Notes: a model not told the origin generated them from the letters alone. DNA of 64,000 nt from Poa pratensis (GCA_947311845.1 CAMZMU010000048.1:20519497-20583496), one strand, 5' to 3'; positions 11,180 to 22,170 are shown, numbered from the stretch's first letter. A program made the numbers and translations.

Positions 11180-12750
11180 GACACCCTTCTTCGTTTCTCG
11201 TTCAACAAGTTCTTAGAAAGAATAAAATTTCGTACACTCCTGAGATAAACCCTTATATTTGTGATTCTTGTCAGTTAGCCAAAAGTCATCAGTTGCCCTA
11301 CCCTGTTTCTACGAGTGTTTCCACTACTCCTTTGGAGCAAGTGTTCTCTGATGTTTGGGGTCCTGCACCTGCTTCTGTTGGCAAACATTTATACTATGTA
11401 AGCTTTATTGATGACTTTAGTAAGTTTACATGGATCTATTTGCTCAAGAATCGCTCTGACGTTTATCAAGTTTTTCTCAATTTTCAACAATTTGTTGAAC
11501 GCAAATTTGATGCAAAAATTAAAACCATGCAAACTGATTGGGGTGGTGAATATGAAACTCAATAGTTTTTTCAAAAAGTTGGCATTTCTCATCATGTATC
11601 ATGTCCTCATGCGCATCAGCAAAATGGTTCAGCTGAGCGTAAACATCGCCATATTGTTGAAGTGGGTCTTTCATTGCTTGCAAATGCATCCATGCCACTT
11701 AAATTCTGGGATGAAGCTTTTCTCACTGCCACTTTTCTCATAAACTTGCTTCCTAGCAAAGTGATAAATTTTGATACTCCTGTTGAACGACTTTTGCACA
11801 CCAAGCCTAACTATGAGTCTCTTCGTGTCTTTGGTTGTGCATGTTGGCCAAACTTACGTCCATATAATAAAAGAAAGCTTTCTTTTAGATCCACACGTTG
11901 TGTCTTCCTTGGATATAGTTCTCTTCACAAAGGTGTTAAATGCCTTGATCCCAAAACTGGTCGTGTGTATATTTCTAGGGATGTGGTTTTTGATGAAAAT
12001 GTGTTCCCGTTTGCTTCTATGCACCCTAATGCTGGAGCTCGTCTACGTCAAGACATTCTTCTTCTACCCACCGATTCCACATCTTCCTCTCATGGGGTTG
12101 CACAATTTAATGACTATATGCCTTTGCCCGTTATTCCTGTTGTTACTAATTCTGCTCAGAATACTACAGCAAATGAACATGCAGATGATAGTACTTCAGA
12201 TGGTGATGATTCAGACGAAAATTCGGTTGAAAACGATGAAGAAATGAGCTCATACGCAGCAGAAAATGATCCTCAAATGCATGCACAAAATGACAACTCG
12301 GGCGGTGGATCCGATGCTGATTCGCCCGTCCCTTCCGAGCATGCGGCCATCGATCCCGAGGTGGATCCTGCTGCCACGGTCAGCGATGCGGGGGACAGTT
12401 CCGCCTCGCACCAGTCCAGCGGTGCCATGGTGTCTCCTCCTGCACGAGGTCCCGCAGCTCCGACAGCGCCTCCTGCACGCGGTCACGCAGTCCCGACAGC
12501 GCGCCATGCACGTGGTCCCGCTGCTCCTTCTGCGCGCCAACGACACCGCTCCACGTCGTCCCCGCCTGCAGGTCATGGTCCCATGAGGCCTTCACGCCAA
12601 CGTCAACGCGCAACGTCGCGCTCTCCTACACGTGCAGCGGAGGACGAAGAATCTTCTGCATCTGCCCATGCTGCTCCTTCAGGATCTTCTGCACCGAACG
12701 GCGCTGCTGCTTCGGTGTTTCCTGGATCGAGTACAAACACGGCTATCTAA
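11150..12750 (+). pseudogene. Copia integrase region, disrupted
   Basis: The HHCC zinc-binding part (RLGHPS ... CDSCQLAKSHQLPY) is followed by the DDE integrase core: FSDVWGPAP with FIDDFSKFTW, then MQTDWGGEY, then HQQNGSAERKHRHIVE with the catalytic Glu. An in-frame TAG sits at 11563-11565 just after the second Asp motif. After FGCACWPNLRPYN and FLGYSSLHKGVKC the frame enters a Ser/Pro/Ala-rich linker with imperfect ALA-PRO repeats (12430-12580). It terminates at 12748-12750 because of a frameshift before the reverse transcriptase. Confidence 0.88.
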
Positions 12751-14353
12751 AGGTATTCGCAATCCCAGAATTTACAAAGATGGTACAATACGCTATGGTC
12801 GCTACGGGTTTCTTGCTTGTACAGGAGAACCGCATAGTCTATCTACAGCCCTTGATGATCCACTTTGGCGCAAAGCTATGCAAGAAGAATACAATGCATT
12901 GATTCAGAATAACACATGGCATTTGGTTCCTTCTAGTCCCAATAAAAATGTCATAGATTGCAAGTGGGTTTATCGCATCAAGAAACATGCTGATGGTACA
13001 ATTGACAGATATAAAGCTCGTCTTGTAGCAAAAGGTTTTAGGCAAAGATTTGGTATTGACTACGAAGACACATTCAGTCCTGTAGTTAAAGCAGCTACTA
13101 TCAGAACTGTCTTAGCTGTTGCAGTTTCCAGAGGATGGAGTTTACGGCAGCTTGATGTCAAGAACGCGTTCTTACATGGTGTTCTGGAAGAGGAAGTGTA
13201 CATGAAACAACCCCCAGGTTTTGAAGATCCTCATACCCCTCATTACATTTGCAAACTTGATAAAGCTATTTATGGTCTGAAGCAAGCTCCAAGAGCATGG
13301 TTCTCATGACTCAGTTCTAAGTTGCATGATCTTGGATTTATACCATCAAAGGCTGATACCTCCTTATTTCTCTATCAAAAATCAGGTATAACTATTTTTG
13401 TCTTGATTTATGTTGATGACATTATAGTGACAAGCTCTTCAGATCAAGCTATATCAGCTTTACTTCGAGATCTCAATGATGATTTTGCTTTAAAAGATCT
13501 TGGTGACTTGCATTTTTTCTTGGGCATTGAAGTAACAAGAGCATCTAATGGTATTCTTTTGACACAAGAGAAATATGCTTCAGATTTGCTTGAGAAAATT
13601 GGTATGAAACACTGCAAGCCTGCGCCTACACCTCTTTCTCCCGATGAGCCTCTTTCTCTTGGTGATGGAGAGCCGCTTGGTTCAGAAGACTGCACTCAAT
13701 ACCGCTGTATTGTTGGTGCACTACAATACCTCACATTGACACGTCCAGATTTATCTTATTCTGTTAACAAAGTTTGTCAGTTTTTGCATGCACCAACAAC
13801 CACTCATTGGACAGCTGTCAAGAGAATCATGAGATATATTCAGGGTACCGTAGATCTTGGAATAACTTTCAAGTCTTCTCCTTCTACTCTATTGAGTGCT
13901 TTTTTAGATGCAGACTGGGCTGGAAGTCCTGATGACAGACGGTCTACTGGAGGTTTTGCTATATTTGTTGGCCCAAATTTGGTTTCATGGAATGCAAGGA
14001 AACAAGCTACAGTCTCACGTTCAAGTACAGAAGCTGAGTACAAGTCCTTAGCCAATGCCACAGCTGAACTAATATGGGTTGAAGCACTTCTTGGTGAGCT
14101 TGGAGTCACGCTTCAGGAAAGGCCCTGTTTATGGTGTGATAATTTGGGTGCCACCTACCTTTCAGCAAATCCTGTGTTTCATGCACGTACCAAACACATA
14201 GAAATTGATTTTCATTTTGTTAGAGAAAGAGTAGCTGAAAAAAAATTAGATATCAAGTTTATATCCAGCAAAGACCAGGTTGCAGATGGTTTTACAAAAC
14301 CTCTCCCTGTTAGAAATCTCTTAGAGTTTAGACGTAATCTAAATCTAGATTAA
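12735..14353 (+). pseudogene. Copia reverse transcriptase and RNase H, one stop codon
   Basis: The RT begins with [18 protein letters not shown] and [13 protein letters not shown], continues through [30 protein letters not shown] and [13 protein letters not shown], and has the catalytic YVDD at about 13411. A TGA at 13307-13309 interrupts ...WFS-LSSKL, where an Arg CGA codon would be expected, so this is a likely CpG transition. The Copia RNase H follows: [44 protein letters not shown] and [16 protein letters not shown], ending at a TAA (14351-14353) just before the polypurine tract. Apart from the stop, the last 343 codons are clean. Confidence 0.9.
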
Positions 14354-14360
14354 GGGGGTG
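14352..14360 (+). other. Polypurine tract of the Copia element
   Basis: AAGGGGGTG immediately precedes the 3' LTR and overlaps the RNase H stop codon; it is the usual plus-strand priming site. Confidence 0.8.
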
Positions 14361-14511
14361 TGTTAGATGTAATATACCGTATCGTATGGTATGGTATAGT
14401 ATACCAACCCATACGGTACAAACCGTGTACAACCAAGCTGAGGGGTTTTTCCCAGCTATATCAACACACAACACGAGCCCTAACGGGTAATCGTTTCCGC
14501 CACAGTTGATA
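14361..14511 (+). repeat. 3' LTR of the Copia element
   Basis: It matches 9066-9217 with one single-base indel (GTATGG versus GTATGGG) and four substitutions. It ends in GTTGATA, followed by the CGGGA target repeat (14512-14516). Confidence 0.9.
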
Positions 14512-14601
14512 CGGGAGACCACTGAAGGCATGGAGATCGTGTACCCTTACACTTCCTTCCCTCTCCTGCCTGCCGGTAACAATGTGCATCTTACTGCATG
14601 A
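14512..14601 (+). pseudogene. F-box-like pseudogene copy B, right part
   Basis: The gene interrupted at 9065 continues here: after the repeated CGGGA the frame reads ETTEGMEIVYPYTSFPLLPA and ends at TGA 14599-14601. The C-terminal MEIVYPYTSF stretch is typical of the family. Confidence 0.75.
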
Positions 14602-17072
14602 ATAAGATATGCCATATGTTGCATTTGGGATTGTGCTCACAGGTTTTTGTCCTATAGCTTGTACTCGAGTCTGAGAATGAGCAGTGGGTTTCCTGTTAGT
14701 GCATTTCTTGTATTTTGTTTCTCTCCGTGAGACTTTTTTCTTATGATTTTAATGAGAATGGATGTAATGATCTGCTTGACAAAAAGTTTGGGTGCGTTCC
14801 TTTCTTATTTTATTATGCCTCTATGCGAACAACAGTAGAGCATAGACCTTTTTTTAAACCAAGCATCCAATTTTTCATTTAAAATGGTAACAACACTAAT
14901 TTGGCAATGAGAATGAAAATAACATACGACCGAGTTGTCTATTAGAATTCCCTCTTACATACTAATAATCTATAAAATGTTACAAACAATAACAATATGT
15001 GCGAAAGAATTCCACCATGGAAGAGTATTTTATATACATATCCATGGCAGGCCTATGGTCTATTTGACTTTGAAATTTGGTGCTTGCAGTCTAGCACATG
15101 GTTTTGGATGAAGTCTAACTTCGATGGAGAATGTCATAGAAAGTTGCCAAAAATGTGTGAACTTTTACCCAATTTTTGTTGCCATTGGATCTATATCCAA
15201 CTATTACAATTTTCTCCGTTAATGTAATAAATAGAGCACCTCGACGCTAATCAAAAACCATCTCCTACCCATCTCACCGCCGCCGATTCCTAGCGGTGTC
15301 CTCACCAACCACCCTTCTCTACCTTTGTTTTTGCCATGCGATATGTGTGTTTGAAGCCTCTTCCTCCCCTTCAAGGTGGTCTTTGATGTCGCTTCCCATG
15401 TCTCGACAATATATGGTGATGTCTTTGGTGCATCCCATGTAAGGAAGGTGCGGGTTTCCCATCAAGGGGTACTCGTGGCGACACCATGAATTATATTCGG
15501 GACGGAGGGAGACATTTTTAAAAGCGCAACTCCGCGGAGATATTACTTCTTCGAGCGATGAACAAGAAAGAGGTGGGAACACCATGCTTTAGTAAGAGTG
15601 ACCATAAGTTAAAAAGGTAATTTACATACCTTAGTTGTATTGCAAATTTGAATCTCGAAACTAATCAAATAGTATCGGAGCCATGCGCCCCACCATAGCG
15701 CAAGAACTATATCTTGGGTTCCTGGAGAAAACCTTCCGTCATGTCCCGATACACTTGCTCCTGTCCGTGTCGTTTGTAGGGCACGACGCCGCATCGTGAA
15801 AGATCCCAGTTTCCTCCACCGGTGCCGCTTGAGCCATGATGCACCCCTCACCATTGGCTTCTTCCACAACTCTAAAACCCTCCCTCGCCCATTCGTGCAT
15901 GTTGGAGAAAATATTTTTTTTCTCCTTCAAGTTGTCCAATGATAAAAAATGGACATTCATGGATTGTCGCCACACACATGTCCTTCTCCGTGATAGGCGT
16001 TGTTTCCTTGTGTGGCACCCAATGACCGGCTTCCACCACCTCATCGACGCACTGGGAGGGGGGGGGGGGGGGGATAGAATCAGAGGAGCAGCAAAGCCGC
16101 ACTGCTCTCTGTGGTCGACGATGATGATGGCCACCATGTCTGCTGCCAGCACCCCACAAGCCCTTTCCGTGTGGCCCTTGTGCACACCGACTCCCATGGT
16201 CGTGCTTATGCTTGGGTATACTCTTCGCTTACTGGCCGGTGGAGTCGGTTAATCACCCACTCGGTGTGTGCCATCCGCGCTAAGCCAGGTGTCGTTATCT
16301 TTATCATGTACCCCTCTACGACTACCGTGTTCTAGCCTACGACATGGACAAGTGCACTCTTACTATGTTCAGTCTCCGAAGGGGAGGCAATGTACGTATC
16401 ATGAAGGTTGATGGAGGCGCACGTCGTGGCCTTGATGTCGTGCAGGGCCTTACACTGCGTCTGTGGGCACAGGGTGCCTTGGACGGCTGGATGTTGCGCA
16501 CCACGGTTGATTTGGGCGAGGTTGTTGCTGGCCTGTCGAAGGCACCACTGCCTGAGACCGATCCTCGCTTCTTGGTTATGTCGCCCGTGAAGATCATTGG
16601 GGTCGCTGAGGAGGGAGACACACTATTTCTGTGGACCATGGTTGGTATATTCATGCTCGGTCCTAAAGCGATGGAGGTCACAAGGTGTGTGAGACCGCTG
16701 AAGGCATGGAGATCGTGTACCCTTACACTGCCTTCCCTCTCCCGCCCGTCGGTAACAATGTGCACCTCAATGCATGAATAAACGTTCCTGATATTCCCTA
16801 TGTTGCATGAGTCAACATGTAATGTGTTAGGTGTAAGCATTTGGGATGGTGCTCACAGGTTTTTGTCTTATAGCTTGTACTCTAGTCCGAGCATAACCAG
16901 TGGGTTTCCTGTGCAGCATTGAGCTTGTCTTTTGTTATCTCTCCGTGAGACTTCTTTATATAGTTTGAATGAAAATGGATGCAATCTGGTTGACAAGAAG
17001 ATTGGGTGCGACTCATCCTTATTTTATTATCTGAGCTTCTATGTGAGCAACATTAGAGCATAGATACTTTTA
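14576..17072. repeat. Tandem segmental duplication, right copy (D2)
   Basis: This is a near-identical copy of 1-2499. The first 26 bases are the F-box tail, followed by the same gene-free spacer and F-box-like pseudogene C. At 17067-17072 it passes straight from the equivalent of 2494-2499 to the equivalent of 3529, lacking 1029 bp. The six bases CTTTTA occur at both breakpoints in D1 and once here. Confidence 0.9.
15763..16781 (+). pseudogene. F-box-like protein pseudogene, copy C
   Basis: This duplicate of copy A shares all its lesions: the same frame changes, the poly-G interruption (sixteen G at 16058-16073) and the same shifted C-terminus. The shared lesions show the gene was already dead before the segment duplicated. 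Recognisable pieces are RRRI then DPSFLHRCR (about 15777-15830), FMDCRHTHVLLRD (about 15955), SPFRVALVHTDS (about 16165) and WMLRTTVDLGEVV (about 16490). Confidence 0.75.
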
Positions 17073-17834
17073 CCGGATTTTTGTGCGATTTTCTTTGGTT
17101 TTTCTGTTTCGTCCTTTGGACCGGTTTTCTTGTCTTGGTTTTCTTTTTTCTTTTGGATATTTTCCTTTTTTCGTTTTTTTCTTTTTTTATATATTTATTT
17201 TTAGTTCTTTTTCTGCTTCTTTCTTCTTTTCTATTTTCTATTTAGTTTCTTTTTCTATTTTCTATTTTTTTCTGTTTCCTTTTTTGTTTCATATATTTCT
17301 ATTAAAGAAATCGTTTTTTGTGTTGTGCCAAAACAAAATTCGTTATTTTGGTTTCATTTTTTGTTTTACTTTTCCCAATTTCTCATTCTATTTTTTCTTT
17401 TCCTTTTGTTAGTAATTTTCGAATTTATATTAGAAAAGTTTTTGTTCATCAGCCTTTTTCAGTTTACTAAAAATCGTTGGTAATGAAATATTATGTCACT
17501 CAGAAAATGTTCAAACATAGTTAGCGTTCACCCTTTTTTCTGTTTCAATTTTTTAGTCGTTCAAAAATAATTTCCGTTCACGGACCTTTTATGTTCACTT
17601 TTTTAAATCATACAAAAACAAGTATCTGGTCAGCGACCTTTCTCTATCTACTTTTGAAATCGTTAAAAAATAGTTTCCGTTCACCGACATTTTTCTGTTC
17701 ACCTATAAAATCATTCCAAAATAGTTTTTTGTTTACTTTTTTAAATCGTTCAAAAATAGTTTCCGTTCACAAATATTTTCTGCTCACTTCTTTTAATTTG
17801 TTCAAAAATAATTTATGTTCATCGATATTTTTAA
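17073..17834. repeat. T-rich tract and degenerate minisatellite leader, right copy
   Basis: Equivalent to 3529-4290 with small indels: first the T/C-rich tract (to about 17460), then imperfect GTTCAAAAATA..CCGTTCAC units. No gene. Confidence 0.8.
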
Positions 17835-19625
17835 AAATCGTTCAAGACCAAATTATGTTCAACGGGTCTTTTCAAAAATCGTTCAAGACCAAATTCTGTT
17901 CAACGGAGTTTTAAAAAATCGTTCAAGACCAAATTCTGTTCAACGGGGTTTTCAAAAATTGTTTCACTTCCACATTCCGTTCAACGGAGTTTCAAAAAAT
18001 CGTTCAAGACCAAATTCTGTTCTACGGGGTTTTCAAAAATCATTCACTACCACATTCCGTTCAACTTAGTTTTCAAAAATCGTTCAAGATCAAATTCTGA
18101 TCAACGGGGTTTTCAAAAATCGTTCACTACCACATTCCATTCAACAGAGTTTTTTAAAAATCGTTCAAGACCAAATTCTGTTCTACGGGTTTTCAAAAAT
18201 TGTTTCACTCCCACATTCCGTTCAACGGAGTTTCAAATAATCGTTCAAGACCAAATTCTGTTCTACGGGGTATTAAAAAATCATTCACTACCACATTCCA
18301 TTCAACGGAGTTTTCAAAAATCGTTCAAGATCAAATTCTGATCAACGGGGTTTTCAAAAATCGTTCACTACCACATTCCATTCAACGGAGTTTTTCAAAA
18401 ATCGTACAAGACCAAATTCTGTTCTACTGGGTTTTCAAAAATTGTTTCACTACCACATTCCGTTCAACGGAGTTTCAAAAAATCGTTCATGACCAAATTT
18501 TGTTCTACGGGGTTTTCAAAAATCGTTCACTACCACATTCCGTTCAACGGAGTTTTAAAAAATCGTTCAAGACCAAATTCTGTTCTACGGGTTTTCAAAA
18601 ATCATTCACTACCACATTTCGTTCAACGGAGTTTTCAAAAATCGTTCAAGACCAAATTCTGTTCAACGGGATTTTCAAAAATCGTTCACTACCACATTCC
18701 GTTCAACAGAGTTTTTCAAAAATCGTTCACTACCACATTCTATTCAACGGGTCTTTTCAAAAATCGTTCAAGACCACATTCCGTTCAATGGATTTTTAAA
18801 AAATCGTTCAAGACCAAATTCTGTTCAACGGGGTTTTCAAAAATCGTTCAAGACCAAATTCTGTTCAACGGAGTTTTAAAAAACCGTTCAAGACCAAATT
18901 ATGTTCAACGGGATTTTCAAAAATCGTTCACTACCACATTCCGTTCAACGGAGTTTCGAAAAATCGTTCAAGACCGAATTCTGTTCAACGAGTCTTTTCA
19001 AAAATCGTTCACTACCACATTCCGTTCAACGAGTTTTAAAAAATCGTTCAAGATCGAATTATGTTCAACGGGTCTTTTCAAAAATCGTTCACTACCACAT
19101 TCCGTTCAACGGAGTTTCAAAAAATCTTCAAGACTAAATTCTGTTCAACGGGTCTTTTCAAAAATCGTTCACTACCACATTCCGTTCAACGGAGTTTTTA
19201 AAAAATCGTTCACTACCACATTCCGTTCAATGGGTCTTTTTCAAAAATCGTTCAAGACCACATTCCGTTCAACAGAGTTTTAAAAAATCGTTCAAGACCT
19301 AACTCTGTTTAACGGGTCTTTTCAAAAATCGTTCAAGACCAAATTTTGTTCAACGAGTTTTAAAAAATCGTTCAAGACCAAATTCTGTTCAACGGGGTTT
19401 TCAAAAATTGTTTCACTACCACATTCTGTTCAACGGAGTTTCAAAAAATCGTTCAAGACCAAATTCTGTTCAACGGGTCTTTTCAAAAATCGTTCACTAC
19501 CACATTCCGTTCAAAGGAGTTTTCAAAAATCGTTCAAGGCTAAATTCTGTTCAACGGGTCTTTTCAAAAATCGTTCAAGACCAAATTACGTTCAACATGT
19601 TTTTCAAAAATCGTTCAATACCAAC
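17835..19625 (+). repeat. Expanded ~40-bp minisatellite (about 45 units)
   Basis: The units are 39-41 bp. Two unit types interleave: one with TTCAAGACCAAATTCTGTTC and one with TTCACTACCACATTCCGTTC, each joined by CAACGGRGTTTTCAAAAATCG. Some units have TCTTTTC in place of TTTTC, which adds one base. Types often alternate in pairs, suggesting a higher-order ~80-bp unit. The left copy at 4290-4640 has about nine units. Long open frames with Lys-Asn-Arg-Ser or Lys-Ile-Val-Gln-Asp repeats result from the period and are not considered genes. Spacers are not unique sequence, so this is not a CRISPR. Confidence 0.9.
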
Positions 19626-20061
19626 CATGTGCGACCAATTTGATAAAATTTGTCTAAAATACTTCCAAACATCGATTGAAAATTGAGAACTTGCAGTTAA
19701 CGAAACTCGAAACCAATTACAGGAATGGAACCTACTTGTGGACGCGCATAATTTTCGTATACATTTTATTTTCAAGTAAAATATACGTGTGTGAATATAT
19801 ATGCTACACAATAACAAAATCTAGATAGAAAGCCTAAATGATTCGTCAAAGTATAGCAATTACTATAAGATCAACACATTTGTCATTTTTGTGTAGTTCA
19901 GAATACAAAGTTTATTTGAACTATGGATATTTTCCACCGGAAATAGGCTAATATAAATTATTGGCTACACCTTTTTCAGATTTTTTTTAAAACTCATAAA
20001 TATGATTTTTAAATTTTTAAAATTTAGTAAGTCACTAGAGCTCGGAGCCAAAAAATCTCCA
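19626..20061. other. AT-rich intergenic sequence, nothing recognised
   Basis: The stretch leads from the last minisatellite unit to an F-box-like fragment. No ORF of note, repeat or RNA gene was seen. Confidence 0.5.
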
Positions 20062-20368
20062 CCGAGGAGCATGCAGTACGTCTATGCGGTCAGTGATGAT
20101 GATGGATACATATACTGTTGCCAGATAGCCCCACAAGCAACTTTCCATGTGGCTTTTGTCCATAGTGTCTCCCAATTCCCATGGTCGTGTTTATGCTGGT
20201 GTACTCCTCGCTTACTGGCCGGTGGAGCCCACAACCGATCCCAAGACCGGCAAATGTCACCGGTGTGTGACATCGGTGTAGAGCCATGTGTCGTTTCTTT
20301 AACACCATGTACCAACCACTCTACGACTACCACTACCAGTGTGTGACATCTGCGCCGAGCCATGTGAA
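20062..20368 (+). pseudogene. Diverged F-box-like gene fragment, copy D
   Basis: The sequence parallels 1530-1760 and 16104-16335: GATGATGATGG, CTGTTGCCAG, CCCCACAAGC, CTCGCTTACTGGCCGGTGGAG and CTCTACGACTACC all recur in order, with many substitutions and small indels. It covers only the middle of the F-box-associated domain and is clearly older than copies A and C. Confidence 0.65.
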
Positions 20369-20383
20369 AACCCGAATGAATAG

Positions 20384-20460
20384 TTGAACTACTCCCTCCG
20401 CCTGAAATACTCCCTTTGTATCTAAACTAATATGTGTCAATTAATTTGGTACGGAGATAG
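20384..20460. mobile_element. Possible degraded Stowaway-type MITE
   Basis: ACTCCCTCCGCC on the left and GGTACGGAGATAGTA on the right resemble Stowaway termini, with a second CTCCCTTTGTATC inside. The right end is imperfect, so this is a weak call. Confidence 0.35.
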
Positions 20461-20500
20461 TATATAATTACTGGATTTTGGGCGGAAATCCATTTCGCGT

Positions 20501-20816
20501 AGTAGGAGCATCAACTCCCACTGTTTGAAAATACATTTTTTTGAAATGTTAAAAAAATTCGATTGAGTGTACCTACTACGTACAAACATTTTATGCTGGC
20601 ACATAAAATTTCAGAAAAAAGACATTTTTCTTACCTGTGTTAAAAGAGAGAAAAATGTCTTTTAAAAACTCATTTTACAGCATCAAATTTGTCTTTTTAC
20701 ACAAGTCACAAAAATATCTTTTCGCCGAAACTTTATGCGTGGACCTAACATGTCAATATGATCATCCGATTTTTTGTTGAATTTTTTTCTTTCTTAACGG
20801 AGTAGATGCTCCTACT
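20501..20816. mobile_element. 316-bp MITE with 18-bp terminal inverted repeats
   Basis: The left end AGTAGGAGCATCAACTCC and right end GGAGTAGATGCTCCTACT are inverted repeats with one mismatch. The interior is AT-rich with a nested inverted pair (AAGACATTTTTCT near 20616, AGAAAAATGTCTTTT near 20650). No coding capacity. A clear target-site duplication could not be fixed, so the superfamily is left open. Confidence 0.75.
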
Positions 20817-21512
20817 AGCCAAAACGCCGCCTCCCATTTCAGGCCAATGATTAATACGGAGAGTAACAAAAAGTCAAAGTAGGCACAATCGGTTGCTGCT
20901 GATACATGTACTAGGCCATGGAATGTGTGAAATCCACCCGAAAAGTCAGACATTTGTAAATGTATGGGATGGAGAAAGGTTGAAAAACTATATGTCGATT
21001 GACATTGACGCAAACACACCCCCAATGGTGGAAAACTTTGTGAGGACGGGCAGTTCATTGTCCGCCGTCTGACGCCAATATAATCCTTGAGCACAGCACA
21101 TATATGGGAAAAGTCAAACATAACTACGAAAGCGACAAGGCCGGCATTCTGTTTTGGAAATCTAGATTTTTCTTTCCTAGAATAGTAATTCATATGAAAT
21201 TCTAACGGTTTTCGATCCAACAACGAGCTGGGATGATGCTTTGTATCAGGAAGCTCCCATATATGAAGAACAAAAATGTACAAGTGTTATGTGTAACTGG
21301 ATAATACAGATTATAAGTGCAGAACGCACGCTGCTATGCATGCTGTGCGGCGAAATTTCAATCGCTCCCGATCCTCGTGTAAATTTCGCACGAACAGCAC
21401 AAACTGGCATGGCAAGCACTCTGCATCATCGAACCCTAGCTGATTTGTATTTACATATATATCATGTATAGTCTTCTAGACCTACTGGCTACTGGACATA
21501 ATTCTTGCATCA
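20817..21512. other. Intergenic sequence and likely 3' UTR of the VQ gene
   Basis: Nothing recognised in 20817-21250. The part nearest the VQ stop codon (21300-21512) is presumably its 3' untranslated region on the minus strand. Confidence 0.4.
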
Positions 21513-21944
21513 TTAGAACATGGGGCTGAGCTCCTGAATTAACTTCATGGTGTTGGGGGGAGAAGAAGAAGCCGCCGGGAGAAATGAGCTGCCGGCCGCC
21601 ATGGGCGGCGTCACACGGTGCTGCCCGAGAGTGAGCAGCAACGGGTCTCCTCCTCCGGGTCCCTCCTGCACCGGAGCTACGTGGACGTCGTAGCCATCAG
21701 ACAACGGCGTCTGCAACGACGCCGGCGGCCTGCCCGTTAGCCGCTGAACGACGGCCATGAACTCGTGCGGCCGTGCGTGGACGACCTTAGGCGTGTGCTC
21801 GTACACGATCACCGGCGCGGCGCCACCACCGGCACCGTGGCTCTTCTTGGTCGACGGCGATGAAACCTTTAGCGCCTGCGGCCGCGGGCCCCGGAGGCCT
21901 CCTCTCTTGGAGGGAGAAGACACGGCCATAGTCATCGCAGTCAT
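21513..21944 (-). CDS. VQ motif-containing protein (MKS1-like)
   Basis: This is a single-exon gene of 143 residues. The VQ motif FMAVVQRLTG occupies residues 62-71, preceded by VIVYEHTPKVVHARPHE, the usual approach to this motif. The N-terminus has GLRGPRPQALKV (residues 16-27), resembling the GPRP-x-LKV block of MKS1-type VQ proteins. The C-terminus ends in NTMKLIQELSPMF, similar to their terminal LSP block. VQ proteins are small plant nuclear cofactors that bind group I/IIc WRKY transcription factors, and the MKS1 group is also phosphorylated by MAP kinases. SP/TP sites (residues 29-30, 51-52, 140-141) would fit that, but this is inference. Lack of introns and short length are normal. The start at 21944 is the first ATG after a TATA box about 95 bp upstream. 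The frame is intact, and it is the most convincing ordinary host gene in the window. A broken relative lies at 30085-30345. Confidence 0.88.
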   Translation of the reverse strand: MTAMTMAVSSPSKRGGLRGPRPQALKVSSPSTKKSHGAGGGAAPVIVYEHTPKVVHARPHEFMAVVQRLTGRPPASLQTPLSDGYDVHVAPVQEGPGGGDPLLLTLGQHRVTPPMAAGSSFLPAASSSPPNTMKLIQELSPMF

Positions 21945-22039
21945 GTCAGCTCGATCCTGTACTTCCTCAATTACTCGCCGAAGAATTATTGAAGTTGTAT
22001 GTCTTTGCTAGCTATGGTGTGGCGATGGAGTGCACGAGG

Positions 22040-22047
22040 TTTTATAG
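22040..22047 (-). promoter_or_regulatory. TATA box of the VQ gene
   Basis: On the minus strand this reads CTATAAAA, about 95 bp upstream of the ATG, leaving a plausible 5' UTR of roughly 60-70 bases. Confidence 0.65.
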
Positions 22048-22170
22048 AGCGGAGACTGAGGCGATGAAACTGGCCGGCCGGCCGGTCGGCATGCGAGGAA
22101 TTTGAAGGAGAGCTGACATATGCGATGGTCTCGAGTGTCTGGCTGTGTGAGAACAGGGTGAAAAGTCGTC

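Larger units (their letters stand above)
9066..14511 (+). mobile_element. Full-length Copia LTR retrotransposon, 5446 bp, coding-defective
   Basis: The order is 5' LTR, Met-type PBS, GC-rich leader, gag with zinc knuckle, protease, integrase, reverse transcriptase, RNase H, polypurine tract, 3' LTR, flanked by CGGGA. Integrase ahead of RT defines Copia. The LTRs are short (152 and 151 bp) and unusual in ending TG...TA. They differ by four substitutions and one indel. The coding region carries at least two frameshifts in its first half, a third near 12740, and three in-frame stops, so the element cannot move without help. It inserted in the sense orientation into the F-box-like gene. Confidence 0.92.

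Noticed and set aside
18200..19283. Long open frames of 199 and 264 codons with 13-residue repeats
   Set aside because: They result from the ~39-40-bp period of the minisatellite; frames shift wherever a unit has 41 bases, and there is no promoter or start context.
17835..19625. CRISPR-like regular repeat
   Set aside because: Period ~40 bp with no unique spacers, in a eukaryotic repeat context; it is a minisatellite.
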